Positions 36,277 through 45,350 of a stretch of DNA of 64,000 bases are shown piece after piece. A model generated the notes under the pieces. It worked only from the letters and a program-made list of their open reading frames with translations. It searched no databases and was not told where the DNA came from. This stretch comes from Methylocaldum sp002005105. GTDB lineage: Bacteria > Pseudomonadota > Gammaproteobacteria > Methylococcales > Methylococcaceae. Both the position numbers and the translations under genes were made by a program. The stretch is taken from positions 4,774,001 to 4,838,000 of the forward strand of contig NZ_CP194902.1 of NCBI RefSeq assembly GCF_051027545.1, in the 5' to 3' direction. The number at the start of each line of letters is the position of its first letter. Positions within the stretch are counted from its first letter, which is position 1.

Positions 36277-36785
36277 TCCGCGTACTCCTTCGGGGAAAAC
36301 TCCGGCAACCGTTCTACGAACGCCACCACCGCCCACAGCTCCTCCTCGTCGAGGCGATACTGCCAGGCGGGCATGCCGGTCATGCGGATTCCGTTGGCGA
36401 CCACCCAATAGATGTATTCGGCCGATTTTTCGCGCGCCGTTTGTGCCAGATTGTTGGGCAGCGGCAGCATCCCCTTGCCGGCATCGTCGGGAGGCACACC
36501 CGGCGCGCCATGGCATTGCGCGCATTTGTCCCGGTAAATGCGGAAGCCGCGTTCCGCCAGGAGGGGATCGTCCAGGGGCGGCGCCGCGATGCCGCCGAGG
36601 CGGGCCGAGACCGACCGATCCAATGCGAAATCCAGCATCTCGTAAACCGGCCAAGTGTGTTGATAAATGGCAGCGACGTTGTACACGCCGGTGAGAACGA
36701 CGATGGCCGCGCCCAATACTCCGAATCCACCCAGGATGACGAGAGTGATGAGCGCATGGATCAGAAACTTTCGGGAAGGTGCCAT
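36249..36785 (-). CDS. Membrane-anchored c-type cytochrome
   Basis: 178 residues from ATG 36785. One N-terminal membrane helix (ILGGFGVLGAAIVVLTGVYNV), then a monoheme domain with CAQCH near residue 92 and Met ligand candidates in NGIRMTGMPAW. It is divergent from coxB and forms a two-gene unit with the cytochrome at 35881. Probably passes electrons to the cytochrome oxidase encoded across the gap. Confidence 0.88.
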   Translation of the reverse strand: MAPSRKFLIHALITLVILGGFGVLGAAIVVLTGVYNVAAIYQHTWPVYEMLDFALDRSVSARLGGIAAPPLDDPLLAERGFRIYRDKCAQCHGAPGVPPDDAGKGMLPLPNNLAQTAREKSAEYIYWVVANGIRMTGMPAWQYRLDEEELWAVVAFVERLPEFSPKEYAEWDRKTGGR

Positions 36786-36941
36786 GGTCTCTTGTGAGTA
36801 CGCTCCAAAATTCGAGAGAACGGCGTCAGCCGCACGGCTCGATATTCGGCCAGGGGAGTGACCGATGACCATCGGGAATGGAACGTCTTCCGACGCTATA
36901 GCATTTTCGACTCTCCGCATTGCGGTTAGTGCCGGCTGTCG

Positions 36942-37706
36942 ATGCGTTCGGCCGGACGGCCCGCGTTCCGGCTTACCATGACCGCCCGTCTTGGTTCGGC
37001 CTTGCTCCTGGCAACGCTGCCGGCATCTGCCGGCGCCGGCCTTCAATCCGCCATCGATCCGCATTCGCCGACCGCATCCGAAATTGATGCCATCGGCTGG
37101 CTGCTGTACTGGGGAGCCGCGGTCATTTTCGTTTTGGTCATGGCGCTGACCGTTTATTCGATGTCCGGATCGGAACGCGCCGGCCGCTTGCTGGGCCATC
37201 GCCGAGCAGTCCTTATCGGCGGCCTCGCGTTTCCCGTGGTCCTGTTGTCCGCGCTCTTGGTCTATACGCTGAGAATCGCCGGGGATATCGTCACCCCGTC
37301 GGAACCTCCGGCCCTGCGGATCGAGGTCGTCGGCGAGAAGTTTTGGTGGCGGGTGAATTACCTGACCGAGGCGGGCCATGTCGATGTCGCCACCGCCAAC
37401 GAGATCCACCTTCCGGCCGGTCGGCTCGTGGAATTCAGACTGCGCACCGCCGATGTCATCCATAGTTTCTGGCTGCCCAACCTGGCCGGAAAAGTCGACA
37501 TGATTCCCGGCCGTATCACCACGCTGCGTATCCGACCCGACCGGCCGGGCGTGTGGCGCGGGCAGTGCGCCGAGTATTGCGGCGCCCAGCACGCCAACAT
37601 GGCCTTCCTGGCGGTGGTCGAAACGCCGGAGGATTTCGATGCCTGGCTTAACGCCCAGCGTCAGCCCGCGCGTCCGCCGGCGGCTTATTCGGAGAACCGG
37701 AGATGA
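36942..37706 (+). CDS. coxB: Cytochrome c oxidase subunit II
   Basis: 254 residues. A signal-like N-terminus is followed by two membrane helices and a cupredoxin domain. The CuA site is intact: His in VIHSFWLPNLAGK, then C-A-E-Y-C-G-x-x-H-x-x-M. ATG 36978 is an alternative start. There is no fused cytochrome c domain, so separate cytochromes (35881-36785) probably deliver electrons. First gene of the cox cluster. Confidence 0.95.
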   Translation: MRSAGRPAFRLTMTARLGSALLLATLPASAGAGLQSAIDPHSPTASEIDAIGWLLYWGAAVIFVLVMALTVYSMSGSERAGRLLGHRRAVLIGGLAFPVVLLSALLVYTLRIAGDIVTPSEPPALRIEVVGEKFWWRVNYLTEAGHVDVATANEIHLPAGRLVEFRLRTADVIHSFWLPNLAGKVDMIPGRITTLRIRPDRPGVWRGQCAEYCGAQHANMAFLAVVETPEDFDAWLNAQRQPARPPAAYSENRR

Positions 37707-37793
37707 ACGCGGTTCCGGGATTGTCGAACATCTCCGTCCGCAGCGTCCCTGAAATCATGGATCGCAACCGGCACTCCGATAAAGGAGCGAAAC

Positions 37794-38093
37794 ATGGCAA
37801 GCAAACCCGTGACGGTTATCGTTCGAATCGTAGCCAAACCCGGCATGGAGGCGCAGGTCAAGCGGGAGCTCATGAACCTCCTCGCCCCGACCCGCTCGGA
37901 AAAAGGCTGCATGAATTATGACATGCACCAGGCTGCCGATGACGATTCGCGTTTTCTCTTCCATGAGAACTGGGTGTGCGAGGAGGACCTCAGAAGGCAT
38001 CTCGACGCGCCACATATCAGACATTGGATTACGCTGGCCGAAACGCTGTTGGCCGAGCCGATGGAGCTTACTCTCTGGCACAAGGTTGGTTAG
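37794..38093 (+). CDS. Antibiotic-biosynthesis-monooxygenase-like (ABM) protein
   Basis: 99 residues, AAAGGAG seven bases upstream. Single ABM ferredoxin-like domain; signature GCMNYDMHQAADDDSRFLFHENW and the end WHKVG. Members oxidise quinols or other small aromatics without a metal. It lies between coxB and the antiporter, which is unusual for an oxidase operon. Confidence 0.88.
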   Translation: MASKPVTVIVRIVAKPGMEAQVKRELMNLLAPTRSEKGCMNYDMHQAADDDSRFLFHENWVCEEDLRRHLDAPHIRHWITLAETLLAEPMELTLWHKVG

Positions 38094-38243
38094 ATGCGCC
38101 GCTCGGTGTATGCGACGGCAGCACCGCCGGTACCGCTTTACGGAGGACAGCGCAAGAGCTGAATCTTCGAGTGGATTTCACGGATGCCGGCCGCGGCGCT
38201 TCCACGCGCATCGGCCGACGGCTTATTTGGAGAACCCGAGCTG

Positions 38244-39341
38244 ATGCCTTTCGATTTCAAGAATTATTCGCTCTGGCTCAACATCGTGATGTTCGCGGTT
38301 TCGGCAGGCATCGTCTGGATTGCCGGCACCAAGGTCTCGCACTATGCCGATGCCATCGCCGAGCATACCGGCATCGGCCATGCAGCAGCCGGATTGATCC
38401 TTTTGGGCGGCATCACTTCGCTGCCCGAGGTCGCGGTCACGGTCGCCTCGTCCGCCGCCGGCAATGCGCCGCTGGCAGTGAACAACATCCTCGGCAGTCT
38501 CGCGATCAACGTCGTCATCCTGGCGCTGGCCGACGCCGTCATCGGGCGGGACGCTCTGACTTCGGTCATTCCCGATCCGGTCGTGATCTTGCAAGGGGCA
38601 CTGGGCGTACTGCTGCTCGCTCTGGTGTCCGCGGCCGTGATCGTGGGCGACACGGCGTTCCTCGGCATCGGCGGTTGGGCATGGAGCATTCTCCTTTTTT
38701 ATTTCGGGGCCATCTGGATGCTCGCCAAATCTCAGGGCCGCTTTCCCTGGCGGCCGGACGGGCTGGGCTGGCATCAACGACGCGCTCCGAAGCGTCCCCA
38801 TCAGGGACTTGAGGGACAGCACAGAGGACATCCGGCCCAACGCGACGAAACGGAGGAGGAACCCGAACGTCCGTTTGGAAAAATTCTCGGCAAGACGGTG
38901 CTTGCCGGTTTGGCGATTCTGGTGGCGGGCTATGCGCTATCGCGTTCCGGTGAAACCCTCGCCGAGCAGAGCGGGCTGGGCTCGAGCTTTTTCGGCGCCG
39001 TTTTTGTCGGCTTTTCGACCTCCTTGCCGGAAGTCAGCACCGTACTGGCGGCGATGCACCTAGGGCGTTACCTGATGGCGGTTTCCGATATCTTCGGCAC
39101 CAATCTGTTCAACGTCGGCATGATTTTTTTGATCGATGCCGTCTATCCGGACGGCCCGGTGCTGAACCAGGTGGGACGGTTTTCATCATTCGCGGCCCTT
39201 TTAGGGATTGTCGTGACGACGCTGTACATCGCCGGTTTGGTCGAGCGCCGGGATCGGACGATCCTGCGCATGGGCTACGACTCGCTGGCCGTGCTCTTGA
39301 TTTATCTCGGCGGGATATTCCTGCTGTATCGATTGCGCTGA
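38244..39341 (+). CDS. Sodium/calcium antiporter-like protein (CaCA superfamily)
   Basis: 365 residues from ATG 38244. Two inverted alpha-repeats, each with a conserved acidic motif: GGITSLPEVAVTVASSAAGN (~60-80) and GFSTSLPEVSTVLAAM (~255-270). About ten helices, with a charged cytosolic loop near 190-215. The exchanged ion is probably calcium or potassium for sodium or protons. It is embedded in the cox cluster. Confidence 0.88.
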   Translation: MPFDFKNYSLWLNIVMFAVSAGIVWIAGTKVSHYADAIAEHTGIGHAAAGLILLGGITSLPEVAVTVASSAAGNAPLAVNNILGSLAINVVILALADAVIGRDALTSVIPDPVVILQGALGVLLLALVSAAVIVGDTAFLGIGGWAWSILLFYFGAIWMLAKSQGRFPWRPDGLGWHQRRAPKRPHQGLEGQHRGHPAQRDETEEEPERPFGKILGKTVLAGLAILVAGYALSRSGETLAEQSGLGSSFFGAVFVGFSTSLPEVSTVLAAMHLGRYLMAVSDIFGTNLFNVGMIFLIDAVYPDGPVLNQVGRFSSFAALLGIVVTTLYIAGLVERRDRTILRMGYDSLAVLLIYLGGIFLLYRLR

Positions 39342-39351
39342 GGAGACATGG

Positions 39352-41874
39352 ATGGACCGGAATCAGGAATTTCCGAACCCTGTGCCCCGCCCGGACGAAG
39401 AGCTTTCCCTGCTCAAAAAGATTTGGCGGCCACCATCGGGCTGGAACTTCATCACCGTCGTCAACAACGAGTACATCGGCATCTTCTACGTCGGCACGGC
39501 CTTTCTGTTCTTCTTGCTGGCCGGCGTGCTGGCGCTCCTGATGCGCACCCAGCTCGCGGTGCCGGAAAACGATCTTCTGGGGCAGGACACCTATAACCAG
39601 ATCTTCACGATGCACGGCACCATCATGATGTTCCTGTTCGCCGTGCCGGCGGTGGAAGCGCTGGGAGTTCTCATCCTGCCCAACATGCAGGCGGCGCGCG
39701 ACCTGCCCTTCCCGCGGCTGTCGGCCTATGCCTTCTGGGCTTATTTCGCGGGTGGGCTGGCGTTCTTCTGCAGCCTGTTTTTCGACTTGGCGCCCAAGGG
39801 CGGCTGGTTCATGTATCCGCCGCTGACCAGTTATCAATTCTCGCCCGGCGACAACTCCGATTTCTGGCTGCTCGGCATCGGCTTCATCGAAATCACGGCT
39901 ATCGCTGCGGCCATCGAGATCGTGGTGGGGGTGCTGCTCAACCGCGCGCCCGGCATGAGCCTCGATAAGATGCCGATCTATTGCTGGGCCATGCTGGTGT
40001 TCGCCGGGATGATCATGGTCGCCTTCCCGGCGGTGATCCTCTGCACCGCGCTTCTGGAGCTGGAGCGCAGCTTCGAGTGGCCGTTCTTCGTAGCGGAGAA
40101 AGGCGGCGACCCCTTGCTCTGGCAGCATCTCTTCTGGTTTTTCGGTCACCCGGAGGTCTACATCATCTTCCTACCGGCCGCGGGAATCGTCTCGATGATC
40201 ATACCCACCATGGTGCGCAAGCACTTGGTAGGATACCGATTGGTGGTGCTGGCCCTGGTGGGCACGGGTTTCCTGAGCTTCGCCCTGTGGGTGCACCATA
40301 TGTTCGCCGTGGGACTGCCGCAGATCTCCATGAGCTATTTCTCGGCGGCCAGCATGGCGGTGTCGGTTCCGAGCGGCATACAGGTGTTCGCCTGGATCGC
40401 CACCATTGCGGCCGGACGCCTGAAACTCACGGTGCCGGCGCTGTTCACCCTGGCTTTTTTGTTCATTTTCGTGCTGGGCGGGCTGACCGGGGTGATGGTG
40501 GCGATCGTGCCCTACGACTGGCAGGTGCACGATACCTATTTCGTGGTGGCGCATCTGCACTACGTGCTGTTCGGCGGCATGGTGTTCCCGCTATTCGGCG
40601 TGTTCTATTACTGGGCGCCTTATGCGAGCACGAAGCCTCTCTCGGAAAAACTGGGCCGCTGGGTGTGCGGATTGATGTTCATCGGGTTCAACACGGCGTT
40701 CTTCCCGATGCACATCACCGGGCTGCTGGGTATGCCGCGGCGGGTCTATACCTATTCGGCGGAAGTCGGCTGGGACACCCTCAACCTGATCTCGACTTTC
40801 GGCGCTTTCCTCATCGGTGCCGGCGTTCTGGTGTTCCTGGTCGATCTCATTCGCAACTTCCGACCCTTCCGTCCGGAAAAGGCGGGCAACGTCTGGGATG
40901 CAGGCACCCTCGAATGGCTGCCCGGCGGCGATTACGCCATGCGCAGCATTCCCATCGTCGAAAGCCGCGAGCCGCTTTGGGATCAGCCGAATCTGGCGGA
41001 GGACGTCGAGGCCGGCCGCTATTACCTGCCGGGCGCGCCTACCGGCGCGCGCGAGACCGTCGTCACCAGTCCCATCGATGCCCGGCCTCTGTACATTTTG
41101 CAGATGCCGGCAGGGAGCTGGTTCCCGGTGTTGGCGGCCTTCGGAACGGCGGCGTTCTTTCTGCTCCTGACGGTGAAGGTAGTGGTGCCTGCACTGTTCT
41201 TCGGCGTGTTCGCCATCGCCATGATCATCCGGTGGGCATGGGAAACCGACCCCGGCCCCAGCCACCCTCCCGTGGACATCGGCGGCGGCATCAAGCTGCC
41301 GGTCTACGTGACCGGCCCCATGTCGCATTCCCGGTGGGCCATGGTCGTGCTGATGATAGTCTCGGCCTCCCTCTTCGCCTGCCTGATCTTCTCGTATTAT
41401 TTCCTGTGGACCGTAGCGCCGGGGTTCTGGCCCAAGGGCGGAGAATCGCTGCCGGAAGTGGCTTATCCGCTCGCGGCGGGAGGCCTTTCGGCATTCAGCA
41501 GTGCTGCCATTGCCTACGCCAGCCGCGCATTGAAATCGAACAGGTTCTGGACGGTGCGCCTGGCCATGCTTTTAGCCGTCCCCCTGCTCGTCGGTGCGTT
41601 GGTGGCCGAGCTGTGGGGCCAATGGCAGATAGGCCTGCGGCCGACCGATTCCGGCTATGCCGCGATCGTTTATACCGTCATCTCGATTCAGGGATTTTTC
41701 GTTACCGTGGTGGTCATCATGGGCCTCTATACCTTCGCCCGCTCGGTGTGCGGACTCATAAACCGCGAACGCCGGGCCACTTTCGACAACACCATGCTGT
41801 TCTGGCATTACACGGTCGTTCAGGGCCTGATTGCATTAGCCGTGGTCCATCTGTCTCCGCGCTTCCTGGGGTGA
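39352..41874 (+). CDS. coxA: Fused cytochrome c oxidase subunits I and III
   Basis: 840 residues, GAGGAG before the ATG. Residues 1-520 are subunit I, with heme and copper ligands in FTMHGTIMM, GHPEVYI, WVHHMF and VAHLHY. The cross-linking Tyr is in HPEVY, as in A-type oxidases. A ~120-residue linker follows. The C-terminal ~200 residues are a subunit III domain (FSYYFLWTVAPGFWPKG onward). Fusion of I and III is known in caa3-type oxidases. It reduces oxygen to water while pumping protons. Confidence 0.95.
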   Translation: MDRNQEFPNPVPRPDEELSLLKKIWRPPSGWNFITVVNNEYIGIFYVGTAFLFFLLAGVLALLMRTQLAVPENDLLGQDTYNQIFTMHGTIMMFLFAVPAVEALGVLILPNMQAARDLPFPRLSAYAFWAYFAGGLAFFCSLFFDLAPKGGWFMYPPLTSYQFSPGDNSDFWLLGIGFIEITAIAAAIEIVVGVLLNRAPGMSLDKMPIYCWAMLVFAGMIMVAFPAVILCTALLELERSFEWPFFVAEKGGDPLLWQHLFWFFGHPEVYIIFLPAAGIVSMIIPTMVRKHLVGYRLVVLALVGTGFLSFALWVHHMFAVGLPQISMSYFSAASMAVSVPSGIQVFAWIATIAAGRLKLTVPALFTLAFLFIFVLGGLTGVMVAIVPYDWQVHDTYFVVAHLHYVLFGGMVFPLFGVFYYWAPYASTKPLSEKLGRWVCGLMFIGFNTAFFPMHITGLLGMPRRVYTYSAEVGWDTLNLISTFGAFLIGAGVLVFLVDLIRNFRPFRPEKAGNVWDAGTLEWLPGGDYAMRSIPIVESREPLWDQPNLAEDVEAGRYYLPGAPTGARETVVTSPIDARPLYILQMPAGSWFPVLAAFGTAAFFLLLTVKVVVPALFFGVFAIAMIIRWAWETDPGPSHPPVDIGGGIKLPVYVTGPMSHSRWAMVVLMIVSASLFACLIFSYYFLWTVAPGFWPKGGESLPEVAYPLAAGGLSAFSSAAIAYASRALKSNRFWTVRLAMLLAVPLLVGALVAELWGQWQIGLRPTDSGYAAIVYTVISIQGFFVTVVVIMGLYTFARSVCGLINRERRATFDNTMLFWHYTVVQGLIALAVVHLSPRFLG

Positions 41875-41880
41875 ACCGCC

Positions 41881-42237
41881 ATGGCTGCCGCACTCCACTT
41901 CGTCACAAACACGCTTCGGATGCTCTCGGGCGTCTTGATCTGGGGTGCCCATTTCGGGGTTGTCTACATCGCCACTGCCCTGGTGTGTGCACGGGGGGTT
42001 CAGAATTTAAGCTGGCTCGGGGTGGGCATCGTTGCATGGATGGTCACCATTGCTACGGTGATGGCGATCGCGGGGATCTTGATCATACTTGTCCCCGCCT
42101 GGCGGAATCTTCACCGGCACCGCCCGCAGTCCGCGACACCCGCTTTCATCGACTGGATGACCGTCTCCTTCGGGGGGCTGGCACTGCTGGCGATCGTATG
42201 GGTAACGTTTCCGGTAATGCTGGTGCCGATATGTTAG
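41881..42237 (+). CDS. Small membrane protein of the cox cluster
   Basis: 118 residues starting six bases after coxA. Three membrane helices (~12-35, 45-72, 90-115) separated by a short Arg/His-rich loop (WRNLHRHRPQ). I do not recognise the family. Position suggests an accessory or assembly factor of the oxidase. Confidence 0.7.
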   Translation: MAAALHFVTNTLRMLSGVLIWGAHFGVVYIATALVCARGVQNLSWLGVGIVAWMVTIATVMAIAGILIILVPAWRNLHRHRPQSATPAFIDWMTVSFGGLALLAIVWVTFPVMLVPIC

Positions 42238-42364
42238 CCCTGATTTCCAGCACCCGTTCGTCTGCAATCCATCGGCGTGCTTGGCAGCCACGAAGCGGAC
42301 GACCCAATACGCGTGGAATTGGTCCCCTACCGGCACTTTGCGAAAGTTTTTGGAACGAGAACGC

Positions 42365-42700
42365 TTAAACCGAGAAGGACGAACCGCAACCGCACGTTGT
42401 GGCCGCATTGGGATTCCGAATAACGAATTGAGATCCGGATAAGTCCTCGGTATAGTCGATCTCGGCACCGGTCAGATATTGGATGCTCATGGAATCGATC
42501 AAGACAATGACACCGTTCTTCACAATTTGCGTGTCGTCTTCATTGACCGCGTCATCAAAAGTAAAGCCATATTGAAAACCTGAGCAGCCGCCGCCGGTAA
42601 TGTAAACCCGCAGCTTCAGGTTATCGTTTCCTTCATCGGCTATCAGTTGGCTCACCTTGGCCGCAGCGCTGTCAGTAAATTTAATAGGCTCTTCGCTCAT
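42365..42700 (-). CDS. erpA: Iron-sulfur cluster insertion protein ErpA
   Basis: 111 residues from ATG 42700. A-type carrier with the three conserved cysteines: one in GGGCSGFQYGF and two in TTCGCGSSF at the C-terminus. It delivers Fe-S clusters to apoproteins such as isoprenoid synthesis enzymes. Single-gene unit. Confidence 0.95.
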   Translation of the reverse strand: MSEEPIKFTDSAAAKVSQLIADEGNDNLKLRVYITGGGCSGFQYGFTFDDAVNEDDTQIVKNGVIVLIDSMSIQYLTGAEIDYTEDLSGSQFVIRNPNAATTCGCGSSFSV

Positions 42701-42803
42701 ACAACTCGTAACCTCGGTACGCTTATCGATCAAACGCCATTATATGATTTTTTCCGAGAGTTTCGGTCAAGAATAACCGCTATCCATAACTTGATGGTCA
42801 TTT

Positions 42804-43127
42804 ATGAAAAAAAGGATTCTTTTTCTCGGTCTGTATCTGAGCTTATCCGCACCGTCCGCCTGGGCCCTACGCTGCGGCTCTCTACTGGTAGACACTGGAG
42901 ATTACAAGCTCGAGGTGCTTCGCAAGTGCGGCGAGCCCGTATTCACGGACTCCCGCATCGAGCTCAGGTATGTGAAATTGTACGGTTCGGGCTTGGAGTT
43001 GGGGCAATACGTGCCGGTCATGATCGACGAATGGACCTACGACTTCGGTCCGAATCGGTTCGTGCAGCTGCTTCGATTCGAGAACGGCCGTCTGGTGGAT
43101 ATAGAATCCTTGGGCTACGGCCGATAA
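42804..43127 (+). CDS. DUF2845-domain secreted protein
   Basis: 107 residues. Signal peptide (LGLYLSLSAPSAWA), then the family signature CGSLLVDTGDYKLEVLRKCGEP, with two Cys probably disulfide-bonded. Function unknown. Periplasmic. Confidence 0.85.
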   Translation: MKKRILFLGLYLSLSAPSAWALRCGSLLVDTGDYKLEVLRKCGEPVFTDSRIELRYVKLYGSGLELGQYVPVMIDEWTYDFGPNRFVQLLRFENGRLVDIESLGYGR

Positions 43128-43196
43128 CCGGCACGCTCAAAACCGTTTTCCTACGGCGAAAAATAAAAATTGCCCTCATCACGGATGAGGAGCAAA

Positions 43197-43601
43197 TCAA
43201 CCGTCTCCCGGTTGGATCACCTCAAGCTTCACTTGAGCAAGTCCCGCTCTTATGAATCCGAGCTCTTTGGCCGCGCGCCGCGAGAGATCGAGCAGACGCT
43301 TGTTCGCGGGATCGCCGCGGTCGTTCACGCGCACCTCTATGCTGCGGTTATTGCCGAGATTGGTCACCCGGAGCCGGGTACCGAATGGTAGCGACCGATG
43401 CATTGCGGTGAGGCCGTTCCGGTTGTAACGCTCGCCGCTGGCCGTCCGCCGGCCGTGGAAACGATCGCTGTAGTACGATGCAATGCCTTTTTGAGAGCTT
43501 GCAAGGCTTTTTGGACTTGCCGTTCTGGCATGACCAACAGTACAGGAAGACGCCAGATAGATCGACAGAAGGGAGTTAGCAATCAGTCGAAGCTTCTGCA
43601 T
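43197..43601 (-). CDS. RlpA-like double-psi beta-barrel protein
   Basis: 134 residues. The N-terminus resembles a lipoprotein signal (LLSIYLASSC). The RlpA domain spans ~40-130: GIASYYSDRFHGRRTASGERY, then VRVNDRGD, with the catalytic Asp. No SPOR domain is present, unlike E. coli RlpA, so septal targeting is not evident. Possibly a lytic transglycosylase. Confidence 0.87.
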   Translation of the reverse strand: MQKLRLIANSLLSIYLASSCTVGHARTASPKSLASSQKGIASYYSDRFHGRRTASGERYNRNGLTAMHRSLPFGTRLRVTNLGNNRSIEVRVNDRGDPANKRLLDLSRRAAKELGFIRAGLAQVKLEVIQPGDG

Positions 43602-43768
43602 CCTTCACCTCCATATTGGTTATTTTAGGAACGATGCCGTTTCATAATAAACGATGCTTCTAAAAAGGCCAAGTTTTTATCGAAATGGTTATATCGTCAT
43701 GCGCTGTTCTGCGATGCGGCTCACGCCTTGGCGCAGATCCCGTCGCGCAACCAACCTGAAAATGAATA

Positions 43769-43797
43769 GCCCGCGCTCCTGTTTCAACGGCGCGGGC
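43769..43797 (-). terminator. Rho-independent terminator after serS
   Basis: Perfect 8 bp stem GCCCGCGC/GCGCGGGC around a 13-base loop, 47 bases past the serS stop. A short T-rich tract follows on the minus strand. Confidence 0.7.
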
Positions 43798-43843
43798 ATT
43801 CGAATTCAAATATGACTGTTTTGAGAGCTTCTCAGTTTTTCGC

Positions 43844-45118
43844 TCAGCCGATTGCTTCAACCCCACCCATGTACGGAAGCAAGACCTCCGGAACTCTGAT
43901 CCGTCCTTTTTCATCCTGATAGTTCTCCATCACGGCAATAAGGGTGCGGCCGACAGCGAGTCCCGAACCGTTCAGGGTATGAACCAGCTCGGGTTTACCC
44001 GTTTCGGCATTCCTCCAGCGCGCTCTCAAGCGTCGCGCCTGGAAATCCCGGAAATTGCTGCACGACGAGATTTCACGGTAGGCATTCTGTCCCGGCAGCC
44101 AAACCTCGAGATCATAGGTTTTGGCCGATGAAAAGCCCGTATCGCCGGCGCACAAAACCATTCTTCGAAACGGCAGCTTCAAGCGCTTGAGAATCTCCTC
44201 CGCATGGGAGGTTAGCTCCTCATGGGCACGCGCCGAATCGTCGGGCCTTACAATCTGCACCAGCTCGACTTTTTCGAATTGATGCTGGCGTATCATGCCG
44301 CGTACATCCTTGCCGTAGGAGCCGGCTTCGCTGCGGAAACACGGCGTATGGGCAACGAATTTCAAAGGAAGCGTTTCCGCGGCCAAGATTTCGTCGCGGA
44401 CCAAATTGGTAACCGGCACCTCGGCGGTCGGAATCAGATAGAACGCCGGTTCGCGAACGAGCTTGAACAGATCTTCTTCGAATTTCGGAAGCTGCCCCGT
44501 GCCGCGCAAGCTTTCCGCGTTCACCATGAACGGCACGTAGGTCTCGGTGTAACCGTGCTCTTGCGTATGAATATCGAGCATGAATTGGGTCAAGGCCCGC
44601 TGCAAACGAGCCAGAGGACCTTTCAGGGTGACGAACCGTGAACCCGTAATTTTGACGGCCGCCTCGAAATCGAGACCTCCAAGCCGCGTTCCCAAATCGA
44701 CGTGGTCGCCAGGTTCGAATCCGAACTGCGACGGCTCGCCCCAGCGATGGATCTCCACGTTGTCCGCATCGCTCCGGCCATCGGGAACGTCGGCATCCAA
44801 AATGTTCGGTATGCCGAGCAGCAAGTCTTCCAACTTCGCTTGAATGCCTTCCAATTCCCCTTCCATCCGTTTGAGGTCATCCCCCAAATGCTGCATCTCC
44901 GCAAGTATAGGCTGGATATCCTCTCCTCTTGCCTTGGCCTGGCCGACCAGCTTGGAGCGCGTATTGCGTTCGTTCTGCAACGCCTGAGTGCGGCCCTGTA
45001 TTTCCTTGCGCTGGTTTTCCAACTCGCGAAATACTTCGGTGTCCAGCTTGAACGAGCGCCGCGCCAATTGCGCTTCGACCTCATCCAATTGAGTGCGGAA
45101 AAGACGTGGATCTAACAT
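43844..45118 (-). CDS. serS: Seryl-tRNA synthetase
   Basis: 424 residues. The N-terminal coiled-coil arm (~30-105) grips the long variable arm of tRNA-Ser. The class II core contains motif 2 (TPCFRSEAGSYGKDVRGMIRQHQFEKVEL) and motif 3 (NGSGLAVGRTLIAVMENYQ). Length and motifs are normal. Terminator downstream. Confidence 0.98.
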   Translation of the reverse strand: MLDPRLFRTQLDEVEAQLARRSFKLDTEVFRELENQRKEIQGRTQALQNERNTRSKLVGQAKARGEDIQPILAEMQHLGDDLKRMEGELEGIQAKLEDLLLGIPNILDADVPDGRSDADNVEIHRWGEPSQFGFEPGDHVDLGTRLGGLDFEAAVKITGSRFVTLKGPLARLQRALTQFMLDIHTQEHGYTETYVPFMVNAESLRGTGQLPKFEEDLFKLVREPAFYLIPTAEVPVTNLVRDEILAAETLPLKFVAHTPCFRSEAGSYGKDVRGMIRQHQFEKVELVQIVRPDDSARAHEELTSHAEEILKRLKLPFRRMVLCAGDTGFSSAKTYDLEVWLPGQNAYREISSCSNFRDFQARRLRARWRNAETGKPELVHTLNGSGLAVGRTLIAVMENYQDEKGRIRVPEVLLPYMGGVEAIG

Positions 45119-45350
45119 CGGTTATCCTTGGTGAGATTTGGGTGAATCTGGATCAAAAACTATCTACGGCGCGGGCGAACCCGCCGGAGATTCGAACGGA
45201 TTCATCGGCGCCGTGGTGCATAGCGAAGGCGGGTATCAAACTGCTTGAGTCTTCAGATAAGCTATTTCACGAGAAGAGACGGACAAGTAGCTTCGATCGA
45301 ACCCGCTAGCTTCGCGTCTTGTCAGCGCACGGACAGCCGAAAATACGAAC

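Noticed and set aside
36786..37592. N-terminal extension of the membrane cytochrome c frame
   Set aside because: Antisense to coxB and without signal features; the ATG at 36785 gives a normal membrane-anchored cytochrome.
39981..42368. 795-residue plus-strand frame overlapping coxA
   Set aside because: Same-strand frame-shifted shadow of the oxidase gene, rich in Arg/His/Gly, with no recognisable domain.
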